Shown piece by piece: positions 41,762 through 53,450 of a stretch of DNA of 64,000 nucleotides. Under the pieces are notes generated by a model that was not told the origin of the DNA, did no database searches, and saw only the letters and a program-made list of their open reading frames with translations. The stretch comes from Monodelphis domestica (taxonomy: Eukaryota > Chordata > Mammalia > Didelphimorphia > Didelphidae): NCBI RefSeq assembly GCF_027887165.1, contig NC_077227.1, positions 349,787,207 to 349,851,206 of the forward strand, read 5' to 3'. A program made the position numbers and the translations under genes. Positions within the stretch are counted from its first letter, which is position 1. Each line of letters opens with the position of its first letter.

Positions 41762-43610
41762 GACTCACCCTTGGGCCTGAGCCTCACAAGCCTGGGAGAG
41801 ACAAGCAGCCAAGCCAGGCCAGGCCACAGCAACAATCTGGGGCAGTGTGGGAGTTAGGGCTGAAGCACAGGGTTCCTGGGGCAGCTGGATGAAAAGGGGA
41901 AGGGGTACTGGCTTTCTGTATCATCTGTGAAGTGGAAAGAACCCTGGCCTAGGAACCAAGGGGTCTAACTTCTAGGTCTTGTGCTGAACTGATCTCCTGT
42001 AGGACCTTAGGCAAGTCATCTTCCCCTCTTTGTGGAACTTGGTTTTTTATCTGTAAAATTGGGAGAGAGGTCTCTGAAATCCTTCCCAGTCCTTAAAACT
42101 TTATAATTCCGTAGAATCCAAAAAAAGGTGAGAGGAAGAGAAGATGCTTCTTCCTTTTCCCTAAAGGCGTGCTCCTGTTTTCTGGCAACCTGAGTGTCAG
42201 AGGGCAAAGGGACCTGCTCAGTGACACAAAACATCAGCCAGGGGAATCTGGACCCTAGATGCCACATGGAGGGCTCCAGTGGAAAACCAACAAAGATCAA
42301 TACTGGAACTTCAGGAGCCACATCAGAGACTAGTAAAGGGAAAAAGGGTTGGGAAGAACCAATTCCTTGTCAGCAAGGAACCAATGAGGCAACGATAGCT
42401 TTAGTTGCTGTGACACCTCCTCTAGAAGAGAACTGGAACCTCAGAGTTATACAGAGAACCAGAAGCAGAGAGATTAAGAAAATGGTCTCTTTTGGTTTCT
42501 TCCAGTTGGAGGCACCACATCAGTCCAAATATACCACATCCCACCTTTTCCCCAGAAACTTCCTCTTTCTTCCTTGGGCCTTTTTAGAATCTTTTTTGCC
42601 TGGAAATTAGCCCTACTGTCTGGAGAAAATAATGGTGCCATTCTCTAGCCCTCAGATTTCCCTCCTTTTTCTTTCTCCATTCTTGGACTCTGCTCCAGAC
42701 TATCTGCTTAGGACAGATGCATTTAAAGTATATGCATGCCTTTGTAAGGAAGGGAGAGAAAAAGTGGCCATCCCAGCCCCTCCCAGTGTTCCCAAGCTTC
42801 AGTGTCCCTGGACAGTAAACAATCCCTAGGAGGGAGATGGAATAGAATTATCTCTTGCCCCAAATCTGTGGTCTCAACCCTCAGAAAGAACAATCAACAC
42901 TTCCCCATCCTTTCAGGAGCTGAAAGAAGTAAAGAGGGTATAGAGAATACACCAGGGCCAATGCTCTCCAGAAACAACTCTGCTCAGGTAACAGGCATAA
43001 TGCCAACTTTGTTCCTCCCTCCCTCCCCCCCCCCCCAGACCCAGTAGGTCCATTTCCCTCCCAGAATCGGGTGCCAAGACATCTAGGAACTCTGCACCTG
43101 TCAGGAGCCGGGACAGCCTGCCAGGAATGTCTTGTATAGAAAATGATGCCTTTTAAGGAGGCAGTTTGAATGCTAAATGTTGTTAAATCCACAAGAGGAG
43201 TATGAGTCTTTAAGTTCCTTCTAAAGCAGGAGCTTGGTATAGTATCTGGGCAGAGCTAAAGAGAGATATTCCCTGGAACCTTAAGGCAATTTTCTCACAT
43301 TGGTTTTTATTAAGCCTTGAGAAGTAAGGATGATCCTTCCCATTTTACAGATGTGCAATCTGAGGCTCAGGGAGGTCATCACTTACTCAAGGTCACAGAA
43401 AAAAAATGTTTATAAATATTAAACTGAAACAACTACACTCACTGGTTTCCAAGGTTAGCCTTTCTTTCACTCTGTCCATTCCTTTATTTTCATGGTGCTG
43501 TTCCTCCCCTCTCTGTAACTGGAAGGAGGTAAACAGAGGCAGGATATCACAGGCATGTGGGTGCTATAGAAGGGATTCTTCTACAATAAATATTTTTCCT
43601 GTAGAGGGGG
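41762..43610 (+). other. CDX1: Candidate CDX1 3' UTR
   Basis: Largely unique sequence follows the stop, with MIR scraps at 41930-42110 and 43305-43400. Candidate poly(A) signals are ATTAAA at 43418-43423 and AATAAA at 43585-43590. AGTAAA variants nearer the stop could also serve. The true end cannot be fixed from sequence. Confidence 0.45.
43585..43590 (+). terminator. CDX1: Candidate poly(A) signal of CDX1
   Basis: AATAAA followed within 20 bases by a T-rich run (tatttttcctg). It is the first canonical signal downstream of the stop, 1.8 kb away. Confidence 0.4.
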
Positions 43611-43639
43611 TTTAGAGAAAAGATCACCTGACCTGCAGC

Positions 43640-43955
43640 CCAGAGAGAACTAGGTCCCAATACTGTCTCTGCTGTTACTTGTATGATCATGGATAAAAGC
43701 TTAGGAGCAAAACTTGAGAAATGGAAGGGACCTTAGGGATCATCTAATCCAACCCTCTCATTTTATGGATAAGGAAACATAATCCAAGAGTGATGAAGTA
43801 ACCAGTCCAAGGTTACATATCCTCTAATCTCCCTAAGCCTCAGTTTCCTCATCCATAAAATGGGAAGGACTGTTGTGAGGATCTAGTGAAATAATGCATG
43901 TAAAATGTTTTGCAAACCTCAGAATACTATATAAATGTCAGTTATAATTAGGTGC
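43640..43955 (+). repeat. MIR-class SINE pair
   Basis: 'aaatggaagggaccttaggg', 'caaccctctcattttatgg' and 'cctcagtttcctcatccat' with 'ttttgcaaacctcagaatac'. Confidence 0.75.
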
Positions 43956-44239
43956 TGAGTTGAACTAGAAGGACTTGAAGGACTAGAAGCCATGGGTTTC
44001 AATGATTCTATGTCCTTATATCCTTTCCTCCCAATTGACTTATATGAGAGATGGGAATGTTCTCTTTTTTCAAAAAATTTCCTGGAGTGCCTAGTGACTT
44101 TTTGGACTGAATTTTCCTTGAAAATGATGTTTGGGGTATTTCTGTGTAGACCCACTTTCTTTATTCTATGAATTAATCCTCTAAAACAAGAAGATGAGAT
44201 TACTAAGAGCAAAACCTATTGGTACGAATGTTCACAGCA

Positions 44240-45060
44240 GCATCATTTGTTTTTTTTTTAATTTAAGTATTTTTGATGGTTACATAATTCATGTTCTTCC
44301 CCTTCCCTCTCCCCCCCACCTAGAGCTGACAAGCAATTCCACTGGATTATGCATGTATTATCACTCAATACCTCTTTCCATATTATTCATTTTTGTAATA
44401 AGAGTAATCTTTTAAAACCAAAACCCCACATCCAATACCCATATAAACAAGTGATAAATCATGTGTTTTTCTTCTGCATTTTTACTCCCACAATTCCTTC
44501 TCTCAATGTGGATAGTATTCTTTCTTGAGATTGTCCTGGATCACTGCATTGCTATTAGTAGCAAAGTTGATTATGTATGATCTTCCCACAATGTTTCAGT
44601 CTCTGTGTACAATGTTCTCCTGGTTCTGCTCATTTCACTCTGCATCAGTTCAAGGATCAGTTCGAATGAAAATCAAGCAGTTTATTGTTCTTTATTGCAC
44701 AGCAACATTCCATCACCAACATATACCACAATTTGTTCAGTCATGCCCCAATTGAGGGACATCCCCTCATTTTCCAATTTTTTGCCATAACAAAAAAGCA
44801 CAGCTATAAAGATATTTGTACCAACATTTTTCATTGTTATCTCTTTGGGATACAAACCTAGTAGTGGTATTGCTGTATCAAAGGTATGCATTCTTTTAAA
44901 ACTTTTTGTACATAATTCCAAATTGCCTTCCAGAATGGTTGGATCAATTCACAAATCCACCAACAGTTTATTAGTGTCCCAATTTTATCACGCCCCCTTC
45001 AACATTTATTATTTCCTTTACTCTCATATTGGTCAATCTAGTAGTATCGTTTGTGATAAT
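44240..45060 (-). repeat. L1: ORF2 end and 3' UTR, reverse
   Basis: Read backward: 'ttccagaatggttgg' zone at 44925, 'gggatacaaacctagtagtgg' complement zone at 44850, 'ccccaattgagggacatcccc' at 44745, 'tctccctctcaatgtggatag' zone at 44500, and a terminal T-rich stretch at 44250. The frames listed across it are relics. Confidence 0.82.
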
Positions 45061-45244
45061 AAGAAACTGGAAACAAAACATTTGCCCAAGAATTTAGGAA
45101 TATCTAAATAAGGTATGGTACAGATAATTAATGCATTAATACTAATGCATCACAAAGCTTAACAAATGTGAAGAATTGAGGAAAAACATGGGAAGACTCA
45201 TATGAGGTCATACTAGGCAGAAAAGAGCCAAAAAATAATAATAT

Positions 45245-45440
45245 ACATAATAGCTATATGGTACAGTGGAAAGAGCAATGAATTTTGGACCTAGAGGATC
45301 CAGATTCAAATCCTAACTCTACCATTTACCTATGTGATCTTGAGGAAATCATAACCTCTGTGGACCTCAGTTTCCCCTTCTATGACACGAGGAGGTTGGA
45401 GTAGATGACCTCTAAAGTCCCTTCCGCCTCTAAATCTATA
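45245..45440 (+). repeat. MIR-class SINE
   Basis: 'tacagtggaaagagcaatga', 'gaggatccagattcaaatcc' and 'gacctctaaagtcccttccg'. Confidence 0.82.
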
Positions 45441-45814
45441 ATTTTCACTAAAATATAGTGCACTAAAAGAAATCCCTGAAATAATACTATAGTAACACCT
45501 CATTTACCCAAAGGTTGCTTTTCATAGATAGGGCAATACTATCTGAAATGTAGTAGTGAACAGGTAGTATATCAAAATAGGCATTGGAATGGTGATAATC
45601 CACTGAAGGAGGAAACAGTAAGAGTAGACATCACTTGGGACTATTGACCATAGGCTCTTTGCTAAAGAGCCCCACAGATCCTATCAACACCTAGAAGTAT
45701 CATTACAGTCTAGCACCCTAACTCCAAACAACTCATATCCCTGAATGAATGGTCTTTCTGATGGAATCCCCTTAAAAAACTTTAAAGAATTAATTTGTTT
45801 TCAATTAAACAGAA

Positions 45815-45905
45815 ATGAGAAGGGGGGGGGGGAGGGAGGAAGGAAGGGAGGGAGAGAGGGAGGGAGGAGGAAGAAGGAAAGGAAGGAAAAGGAAAGGAAG
45901 GAACC
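45815..45905. repeat. GGAA-rich purine tract
   Basis: A G-run (gggggggggg) followed by GGAA/GGGA units, about 90 bases of purines. Confidence 0.93.
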
Positions 45906-45944
45906 TTCATAACAAATATGCAGTAAGCAAAAATTCCCACATTT

Positions 45945-46188
45945 GTTTTTCACTCTTTGTGTCCCCATGGATCATAGCTATCCATGGAGTTTTCTTGAGA
46001 AGGATATTGGAGTGGTTTGCCACTTCCTTCTTCAATGGATCCCATGGATCCTTTCATCAGGCAATCGGAAGTAAAGTGACTTGCCCAGGGTTACACAACT
46101 AGGAAATGTCTAAGTTGGATTTGAACTCAAGTCTTCCTGGTTCTAGGTCCAGTGCTCTTAACCACTGAGCCATAGCTGCCTCTAATAT
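45945..46188 (-). repeat. RTE-tailed SINE, reverse
   Basis: 'tggagttttcttgagaagga', 'ttgccacttccttcttcaatgg', 'aagtaaagtgacttgccc' and 'ccactgagccatagctgcc'. Confidence 0.82.
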
Positions 46189-46504
46189 ATATTCAAAAAT
46201 GAATGTATCATTCTGTAAAAGACAGGTAGCATACTTCATCATCATTCCTTTGTGGAATCTTGGCATAGTAGCTGGGCCTAGAGCCCAAGAGGCTGTTATT
46301 CCTTGCAGCCTATCCTCACTTTTACCCTCAACTCCAAGGACTAGAAGGGGTCTCCACCAAGGACCTGTTCCCCTTTCATGAGAGCAGGAATTGTGTACTT
46401 AGGTCTGGGAATAGGAGGCTGTCCTCATAGACTATATGGGGATGGAGCATATTCCTGGTGTTCACTAGAACTCAACTATGTTTTCCTACAGAAATTTAAA
46501 TATT

Positions 46505-46685
46505 TTAGGGGTAGCTAAGTGGCACAGTGGATAGGGTGCCAGGCCTGGAGTTGGGAGGACCTGAATCCAAATGTGGCCTCAGACACTTCCTAGCTGGGTG
46601 ACTCTCAGCAAGTCATTCCACTCCAATTGCCTAGCCCTTGCCTTGCCTTAGAATTGTTAGTAAGACAGAAAGTAAAGGTTTAAAA
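46505..46685 (+). repeat. tRNA-derived marsupial SINE
   Basis: 'aggggtagctaagtggcac', 'cctgaatccaaatgtggcctc' and 'gtaagacagaaagtaaaggtt'. Confidence 0.85.
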
Positions 46686-47074
46686 AAATTTGCCTGGTTG
46701 TCAACTTCCTGGTAATGTATAATATATACACTGTCCATCACTGGGCTGAGTCAGATCTGCCAGAAGCTGCCCTTAACTGCAGTGGCTCCCTAGAATTCAG
46801 GGTAGTTACTCTAAGATGAGGATTTGGAGAAAGGTGATAAGCTTTATCCTATCTATATAGTTCTTCTATATTCAGTTAGCTACATAGCCCTTTGTGGGCT
46901 AGCACAGAACCATAACCACTTTCTCTAATGTTGTTTCTATGGAGAAATGTGACCTAAATTTCAAATTTGGAACAAAACTTGTTTGTAAAATGGGGGACTG
47001 TCTACATACTCAGTTGAAGAAAGCAGGGAATCAAGTAGTCCATTTAAAAACTTTTATTTGTGATATGAAAATGA

Positions 47075-47205
47075 CTAGCTGTATAACCTGAGGGGAGTCA
47101 CTTAATTTCTCTGTGCCTCAGTTTCCTCATCTGTAAAATAATAGGATTTGGACTTAATGACCTGCAAGTTCCCCATCAACTCTAAATCTATGATCCTATG
47201 GTAAT
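47075..47205 (+). repeat. MIR-class SINE 3' half
   Basis: 'ctgtgcctcagtttcctcatc' and 'cctgcaagttccccatcaac'. Confidence 0.7.
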
Positions 47206-47593
47206 TCAGCATAATTCAATTATTATGAATACATTAATCTAGATTACTTTCTCTCTGACATTCCACTCCCACTTTATACTCCTTCTACTTTCCTGACCTG
47301 AAACTTGAGGGTCCCACATCCTGCCAACTCACTACACCTGATCCCACCACCACTACTTACTCCCTTAGGGCCAAGAAGAGACCTCAACATAATCTTTGCC
47401 CTTCCTTTCCTCTAGATCCTTGCTTTGTCACTAACAATAATCTCATCAAGTCCATACCATCTAATTACACTACTCTCTCCATCCTTCCTACTGTCATCTA
47501 CCAATCTCTAGAACAGTATTCTACCATCTTCTCTGACTTTAGCACAATCAGTCATGAAATCCTGCTGGTGATCACTTCTTAAGACTCCCTCCA

Positions 47594-48036
47594 AGGAATT
47601 CCATGTGAACTGGAACCTCCAGGAATTGATGCAGAGTGAAAAGAACAGAACCAGAAGAACACTGTATACAGTGGCTGATACACTGTGGTACTTCTCTACT
47701 AGCAGCAATGCAATGATCCAGGACAATTCTGAGGGACTTATGAGAAAGAACACTATCCACATCCAGAGAAAGAACTGTGGGAGTAGAAACACAGAAGAAA
47801 AATATTTCCTTGATCGCATGGTTCGATGGGGATATGATTGAGGATATAGACTCTAAATGATCACCCCAGTTCAATTATCAATAATATGGAAATAAGTTTT
47901 GATCAATGACACATGTAAAACCCAGTGGAATTGCATGTCAACTATGGGAGGGGGTGGAGGAGGGGAGGAAAAGAACATGATTCATGTAACCATGGAAGAA
48001 ATATTCTAAATAAATAAATAAAATTTTAAAAAATTC
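47594..48036 (+). repeat. L1 3' end with short duplication, inside L2
   Basis: TCCCTCCAA-type sequence is found just before 47595 and just after the A-rich tail near 48035. The element runs from 'ggaattccatgtgaactgg' to 'gattcatgtaaccatgg'. Confidence 0.82.
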
Positions 48037-48134
48037 CCTCCAAATTCCACTAATTTCACCATAATTCAAATCCTCATTCTCTCTTGCCTAAGTTATTATA
48101 GTAGCCTCTTACCCAGGCTCCCTGCCTCCACACT

Positions 48135-48365
48135 CTTCCCTCTGCGTTCTTCTTCTTTTTATTAATATTTTCTTTTTCCCCAATTATATGTAAAAATAAT
48201 TTTTTTAACATTCGAGGTTTTTTTAATTTTGAAGTTCCAAAATTTTTTCCCTCCCTTCTTGCTTCCATGAGTCAGTAAGCAATCTGATATAGATTTTACA
48301 TTGCATTCTCTTGCAAACTATTCCAGATTCCTTTCTTTACATACAGCTCTGCTCATGATACCTCC
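48135..48365 (-). repeat. L1 3' UTR, reverse, inside L2
   Basis: 'ccccaattatatgtaaaaat', 'tttgaagttccaaaattttttccc' and 'gcaatctgatatagatttta'. Confidence 0.65.
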
Positions 48366-48384
48366 TTTTTAAAAAATACCACCA

Positions 48385-49125
48385 AAAACTATGCCCAAAG
48401 GGTGATAAAAGACTGCCTACCCTTTGATCCAGTCATAGCACTGCTGGGTTTGTACCCCAAAGAGATAATAGGGGAAAGACTTGTACAAGAATATTCATAG
48501 CTGCACTCTTTGTGGTGGCAAAAATTGGAAAATGAGGGGATGCCCTTCAATTGGGGAATGGCTGAACAAATTGTGGTATATGTTGGTGATGGAATATTAT
48601 TGTGCTCAAAGGAATAATAAAGTGGAGGAATTCCATGGGGACTGGAATGACTTCCAGGAACTGATGCAGAGTGAAAGGAGCAGAACCAGAACATTGTACA
48701 CAGAGACTGATACACTGTGGTACAATCAAATATAATGGACTTCTCTACTAGCAGCAATACAATCAATGATCTAGAACAATTCTGAAGAATTATAAGAAAG
48801 AGCTTATTATAAGATATATATTATAAGAATGCTATCCACATCCAGAAGAAGAACTGTGGGAGTAGAAACACAGAAGAAAAACAACTGCTTGATCACGTGG
48901 TTTGATGAGGATATGATTGGGAATGTAGACTTTAAAGGATCACCCTAGTACAATATCAATAATATGAAAATAGGTCTTGATCAAAGACACATGTAAAACC
49001 CAGTGGAATTGAAGGTCAGCTATAGGAGGGGGTGGGGGAGGGGAGGGAAAGAACATGAATCTTGTAACTATGGAAAAATATTCTAAATTAACTAAATAAA
49101 ATTTTCCAAAAAAAAAAAAACAGAT
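48385..49125 (+). repeat. L1 3' end with poly(A), inside L2
   Basis: 'ccctttgatccagtcatagc', 'aattggggaatggctgaac', 'gatgcagagtgaaaggagc' to 'gaatcttgtaactatgg' and 12 A's. Confidence 0.88.
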
Positions 49126-49439
49126 TTAATTCTAAAAATAATACCACCAAAATAAAAAATAAAACCAGTGGTTCTTACCCTGATCCCCACCAACTACAAG
49201 ATAAAATCTGAACTGCTTATCCTGCCAATTGAGACTCCTGTCATCTAGCTCATAATAGTATTCCAGCTAAACTGGACCACTAATAGATAGCCCCTCCCTT
49301 TGCTTCTCTTTATCTTTGCATTACAGTTATTTGTTTCAATGTCTTGATTCTGTTATTAAAGTATAAGCTCTCTAAGGGGACAGGAATTCAGTTTCATTTA
49401 GCTTTTGTAGCCTTTAGGAAGTTTCCTATCTGATAATTA

Positions 49440-49640
49440 AAATAATTTGGTTGTAGATCCAAAGCTAGAAGGGACCTCAGATGGTATCCAATCCAACACT
49501 CTCATTTTAGAAATGAGGAAACTGAGACACAGAGAACTTAAGCAACTTGTTGAGGTCACATGAATAAGTATCAGAGGCTGAATTTGAACTCTTAGCCTGT
49601 TTCCAGAGCCTGTGTTGTCTCCATTTTGTGCCTCACTACT
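49440..49640 (+). repeat. MIR-class SINE
   Basis: 'gctagaagggacctcagatgg', 'ctcattttagaaatgaggaaac' and 'caacttgttgaggtcacatg'. Confidence 0.85.
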
Positions 49641-49689
49641 TTGCTTAAAAGGGTATATTTCCTTTATTTGGAAATCCTATTCATGTAGG

Positions 49690-50035
49690 ACTTTTACCTG
49701 AGGCAATTAGATAGTTCAGTGGATAAAGGGTTGGACCTGGAGTCAAGAAGATTCATCTTTAGGAGTCTAAATCTGACCTGGGACACTTTCTAGCTGTGTA
49801 TCCCTGGATAAGTCACTTAAGTTATCTCCATTTCCTCATCTGTAAAATGAGCTGGAGAAGGAAATTGGGAAACCACTCCAAAAATATTGCCAAGAAATTC
49901 TCAAATGGAATCATAAGGAATTGGACACAGCTGAACAACAAAACGGGTTTAATAATAGTACCTTCCTTCCAGTGATGTGAGGATCAAATGAGATATTTGT
50001 GAAGTGCTTGGCATATAGTAAGCACTTGATAAAGC
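49690..50035 (+). repeat. RTE-tailed SINE followed by a MIR/L2 scrap
   Basis: 'gaggcaattagatagttcag', 'aaaatgagctggagaaggaa' and 'ggacacagctgaacaac' form the SINE (49690-49945). 'gaagtgcttggcatatagtaagc' follows. Confidence 0.78.
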
Positions 50036-50037
50036 CT

Positions 50038-50130
50038 TGTTTCCTTCCTTCCTGCCATCCTTCCTCTTTTCTTTCCTTCCTTCCTTCTTTCCTTCCTTCC
50101 CTCCTTCCTTTCTTCCTTTCTTTTTATTCC
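50038..50130. repeat. (TTCC)n pyrimidine tract
   Basis: Imperfect CCTT units over about 90 bases, directly after the preceding repeat's end. Confidence 0.93.
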
Positions 50131-50199
50131 CTCATGCTTCAGGAACATTGCATAGTAATGGAAATGCACTTCACACCCATTTCTACCTCAAAATAAATG

Positions 50200-50345
50200 A
50201 GAGAAGCAGGTACTGAAAGTATTATCTTCACATTAAAGATGGAAATACAGAGACTTAGTGACATGCCCAGGGCCCCAAAACTAATCAGTGTCCAAGGTAG
50301 GATTCATACCCATGTCTTTCCTCTTAATCCCACACCCTTTCTACT
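50200..50345 (+). repeat. MIR-class SINE
   Basis: 'tcttcacattaaagatgg' and 'gagacttagtgacatgccc' in MIR order. Confidence 0.65.
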
Positions 50346-50399
50346 TATGGCACACATAGATTATGTACATTTGTAGAAGTATTTACATGGAAAATTTCA

Positions 50400-51360
50400 T
50401 GGAAGGAGAGGTAGAGGTTTTAGGGTTGGGGCAGATCTGGCTGTCACATGCCCAAAGAGGCTCATGCCCTGATAGGAAGCAGTCATCTCCCCCCTGTTCA
50501 GTCCCTGGAGGCTTTAATAGAGGAGGAAGAGGGATTTTAAGAGCTGCGTGAATCATCAAATCAGAATGTCAGTCATGATGTCAGGATTGCAGCTTGGTGG
50601 TCTTAGGGGCTGGTGGGGTGCAGCTGTGCTGTGGGCACATAGTGCAGATTTCTGAGACAGATTGGAGGTACAGTCAAAGAAGACTTCACTGAGTACTCCT
50701 TATCTCTGGGCAAGCTATGGGTGAGTGAGCTATGACCAAAAGAGGAAGGAGTCAAGCAGCTGCTCTATCTCATTACTCAAAGCACCCAAGCTCTCGATTC
50801 AGAATGTGCTTATTTGAATAGCTTTTGCATATTTTCCAGGCCCTTATTTCACTCCTAGACATATGTTCAGTGGTTCCCAGCAGCCCTTTATTAGAACCCA
50901 CTAATTAGGGCTGGTTAATAGAGGTTTAGAAAATGCCCAGTGAAACTGTGCTAGGTGCTCCTGGGCAGGGAAGGAAAGAAGAGAATGGTTAGAGAAGAGG
51001 AAAGAGTCAATCCAAAGAAGGTGGGGTAAAGAGATACATCCTGACCCACCGGATATTCTATAGCCCATACTCTATCTACCCAGTGTTTGCACAGCACAGG
51101 GCAAAGTCCTCTGTGCTGGGTGCTGAGCCCTGAGTGCCCCAACAGTGATGGGCCCCTCACAACTGGCGCCTGAATGCACAGAGCAGGTGCTGCCCAGAAG
51201 AGGCCATAAAGATGGTGGCAGGCCCTCCCTTGCCCAGCCTTGCCCTGATTATGCAAGCAGGTGTACCTGGTCTCTGATTTGTCCTCTTCTATCCCCTCCC
51301 CACCAAACAAATTCCTTGCCCTTCTTCCTCCCCCTCAATTCCACTTTTAAAAAACCAATA
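50400..51360. other. Unique intergenic block between CDX1 and SLC6A7
   Basis: About 950 bases without a recognisable repeat or exon. Parts at 51060-51280 are GC-richer. A 119-codon reverse open frame has no domain and a leucine-rich, cysteine-scattered composition typical of chance. Confidence 0.4.
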
Positions 51361-51720
51361 TGAATTTAGCACCTGTTATGAAGAAGATATGGGCAGCTAA
51401 ATAGCAAGAGTAGTAAGTGTATGAGGCCAGATTTGAAGGGGGGGGTTGCAGCCTCCATATCCAAGTAGAGATGCCCCACAGGCATTTGGAAACACAGGAC
51501 TAGATCTCAAGGGAAAGGTCAGGACAAGAAATGTAGATTGGGAATAATCTTCAAATGATGTGGGTATGGTTGAGATCACAGTTGTCGTAGAGAATAGAGA
51601 AGAGGTCCAGAGATAGGGATGCCCACACACAGAGCAGTAGCAGAGAAAGGAAGAGATAGAGAAAAAGTTAGAGAAAAGAAATTCATGCTGAGTGGCAATT
51701 TTGGATAAAAGAGAACCACT
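51360..51720 (+). repeat. SINE scrap and ancient repeat-like sequence
   Basis: 'gggcagctaaatagcaagag...aggccagatttgaagg' is a decayed SINE. The following purine-rich stretch is unassigned. Confidence 0.4.
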
Positions 51721-51799
51721 GAACATTTGGAAGGTGAGCGTATGAAGAGAAGAAGAGTTTAACAAACTTACAAAAGGTTGCTTTGTGTCTGGCACAGTG

Positions 51800-52215
51800 T
51801 AAGGTGAACTACATTGGAAAAGAATCATGGGTTGGGTCAGAAGATCTGGATTCAAGCTTTGCCTTTGCTACTCACTAGTTATGTGACCACGGGCAAAGCA
51901 TTTCATTCACTTTTCAGCCTCAATTTCCTTGTCTGTAAAATAGGTAAAAGAACTTCTGCCCTTCGAAGGCCACATATAATGGTTATGAAAGGAATTTGAA
52001 AATTATAAAATGTGTGAGGAAAATTTCTGATTATCCTTTGATGAATCCTGAGATGAATGATACTCAGTCCCTCTCCCTCTTTTCTCCAATCCCATTTTAT
52101 TCTATTCAAACCCTCACTTAATTTCCCTGGCCCTCAGTTTCCTTATCTATGAAGTGAAGAAGATGGACTCCAAGATCTCTCAAGACCCATCTGAGTCTTA
52201 AAACCATAAAGTCAT
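51800..52215 (+). repeat. Two MIR-class SINEs
   Basis: 51800-52000 ('gaagatctggattcaagcttt', 'ccttgtctgtaaaataggt') and 52110-52215 ('gccctcagtttccttatc', 'gactccaagatctctc'). Confidence 0.72.
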
Positions 52216-52369
52216 GGAAAGAAGACTAAGCTCTAGAACACAAATAACCACAGGTGGAGTAGCATTAATTCAAGATTTTCAAGTGAAAATAAAAGTAGAG
52301 ACCAGTACTAACAGGGTGCTGGAGAAGGCCCCTGCTGCTCAGTTCTTGTCTATGTGGTTGGTGAAGATT

Positions 52370-52775
52370 GGGGCGGTTAGGGTTGGAAGGTAGGATTGTT
52401 CCAAGATGAGGAAATTGAGTCTCTTAGAGGATCAATTTGCCCATGCAGCTAGTAGGTGTCAGAGGTGAGGCAGGCTTCTGTGGCTGAACCTACCTCATGG
52501 GTGTTAAGTGGCCAATTATAGAAATAGCTGCGAGATGTAACTTTCAGACACATCTCAGCTGCTTTTCTTTGTCTGGCTGTGGGTCAGACAGTTGGCTGCT
52601 TGCCTGTTCTGACTTCTTCACTGTGCCAATGTTTTCTTGGACTTTTTAGAACTGGAAAGAATCCTGGAACTCATCTCGTCCCCCTAAGAAGAAATAGAGA
52701 CCAGAAAGGAATGAAGTGACTTGCCTAAGGTCACTCAGTGGAAGAGGTAAAGATTCAGATCCGGTACTCCTGATT
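52370..52775 (+). repeat. MIR-class SINE fragments near the SLC6A7 promoter
   Basis: 52375-52495 ('ccaagatgaggaaattgagtc', 'catgcagctagtaggtgtc') and 52635-52775 ('gaaagaatcctggaactcatc', 'gacttgcctaaggtcactc'). Confidence 0.7.
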
Positions 52776-52869
52776 TCCAGTCTCGGGAAACGTGGGCTTG
52801 AGGCACCCATTTCCCTCCAGGTCAAGCCAGGGGGAAAGCTCAAAGAGGGGCGGGGCAGGGATGGGAAAG

Positions 52870-53450
52870 TGAGCATGCATCCATCCTCTGTCCCAGCCAG
52901 AACCCGTCAGCCCCACGCTGGCCTTAGCCCATTGCTCCATTCCAGAGCCTCCCTCGCCTGGCCAGGCCGGTAACTCCCCGCAGTCGGGCGGCAGCGCGTG
53001 CGCCGCGGAGAGAGAGGCAGGCAGCAAGCGGGCGCGGGCGCGGGCGCTGCGGGCAGAGGCAGGCGGGCGAGCCCAAGCAGCCGCGAGCCGAGCGCTCTCT
53101 GCACGCGGCGCCTCCAGCGCGGGGGGAATCCGAGAGGGGGCGGGAACCGGAGGCGTGCGAGGGAGCATCTTGCCGGTCCCGGGCCCTGCAGGATGAAGCG
53201 GCGCCAGGCATCCCACCTGGGCGAGGTAAGAGGCAGCGTGACGCGGCGGGGCTGGACGCGCTTGAGGGCTGTGCGCCTGGGCACTGAGGGAAAGGGAGGG
53301 GTGCCCCGGCGAAGGACTGAGGCTGCCCGCGCCTCCGGGGCGCTGCAGGCCCCCAGCACAGCCATCCGGCCTGTCTGCCCTCGGCTGGCTCAGATGATTA
53401 GGAGAAGACGGGCCGTGTTGGCAGGCACAGGTGGGCTCCTTTCTAAGGGC
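52870..53450. promoter_or_regulatory. SLC6A7: SLC6A7 CpG island / promoter region
   Basis: The densest CpG stretch of the window surrounds the SLC6A7 start (for example gcgggcgcgggcgcgggcgc near 53027). There is no TATA box at a standard distance, so dispersed initiation is likely. Long overlapping open frames on both strands, up to 232 codons, arise from GC content and should not be read as genes. Confidence 0.8.
53193..53225 (+). CDS. SLC6A7: SLC6A7 coding exon 1
   Basis: SLC6A7 (PROT) is the plasma-membrane Na+/Cl--dependent L-proline transporter of glutamatergic synapses, in the SLC6 neurotransmitter:sodium symporter family. This 33-base exon encodes MKRRQASHLGE, the start of the cytosolic N-terminus. 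It compares with the human MKKLQGAHLRK as I remember it. The ATG has A at -3. The donor is GAG|gtaaga in phase 0, matching the phase of the next exon, which begins [10 protein letters not shown]. The CpG island around it and the distance from exon 2 support a first coding exon. It is too short to be found by open-frame length alone. Confidence 0.82.

Larger units (their letters stand above)
47210..49430 (+). repeat. One L2 LINE split by three L1 pieces
   Basis: L2 segments are at 47210-47593 ('ctaccatcttctctgactttagc'), 48037-48134 ('ctcttgcctaagttattatagtagcc', 'gctccctgcctcca') and about 49150-49430 ('ataaaatctgaactgcttatcc', 'ttaaagtataagctctctaag'). Together they read in L2 order. Confidence 0.65.
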
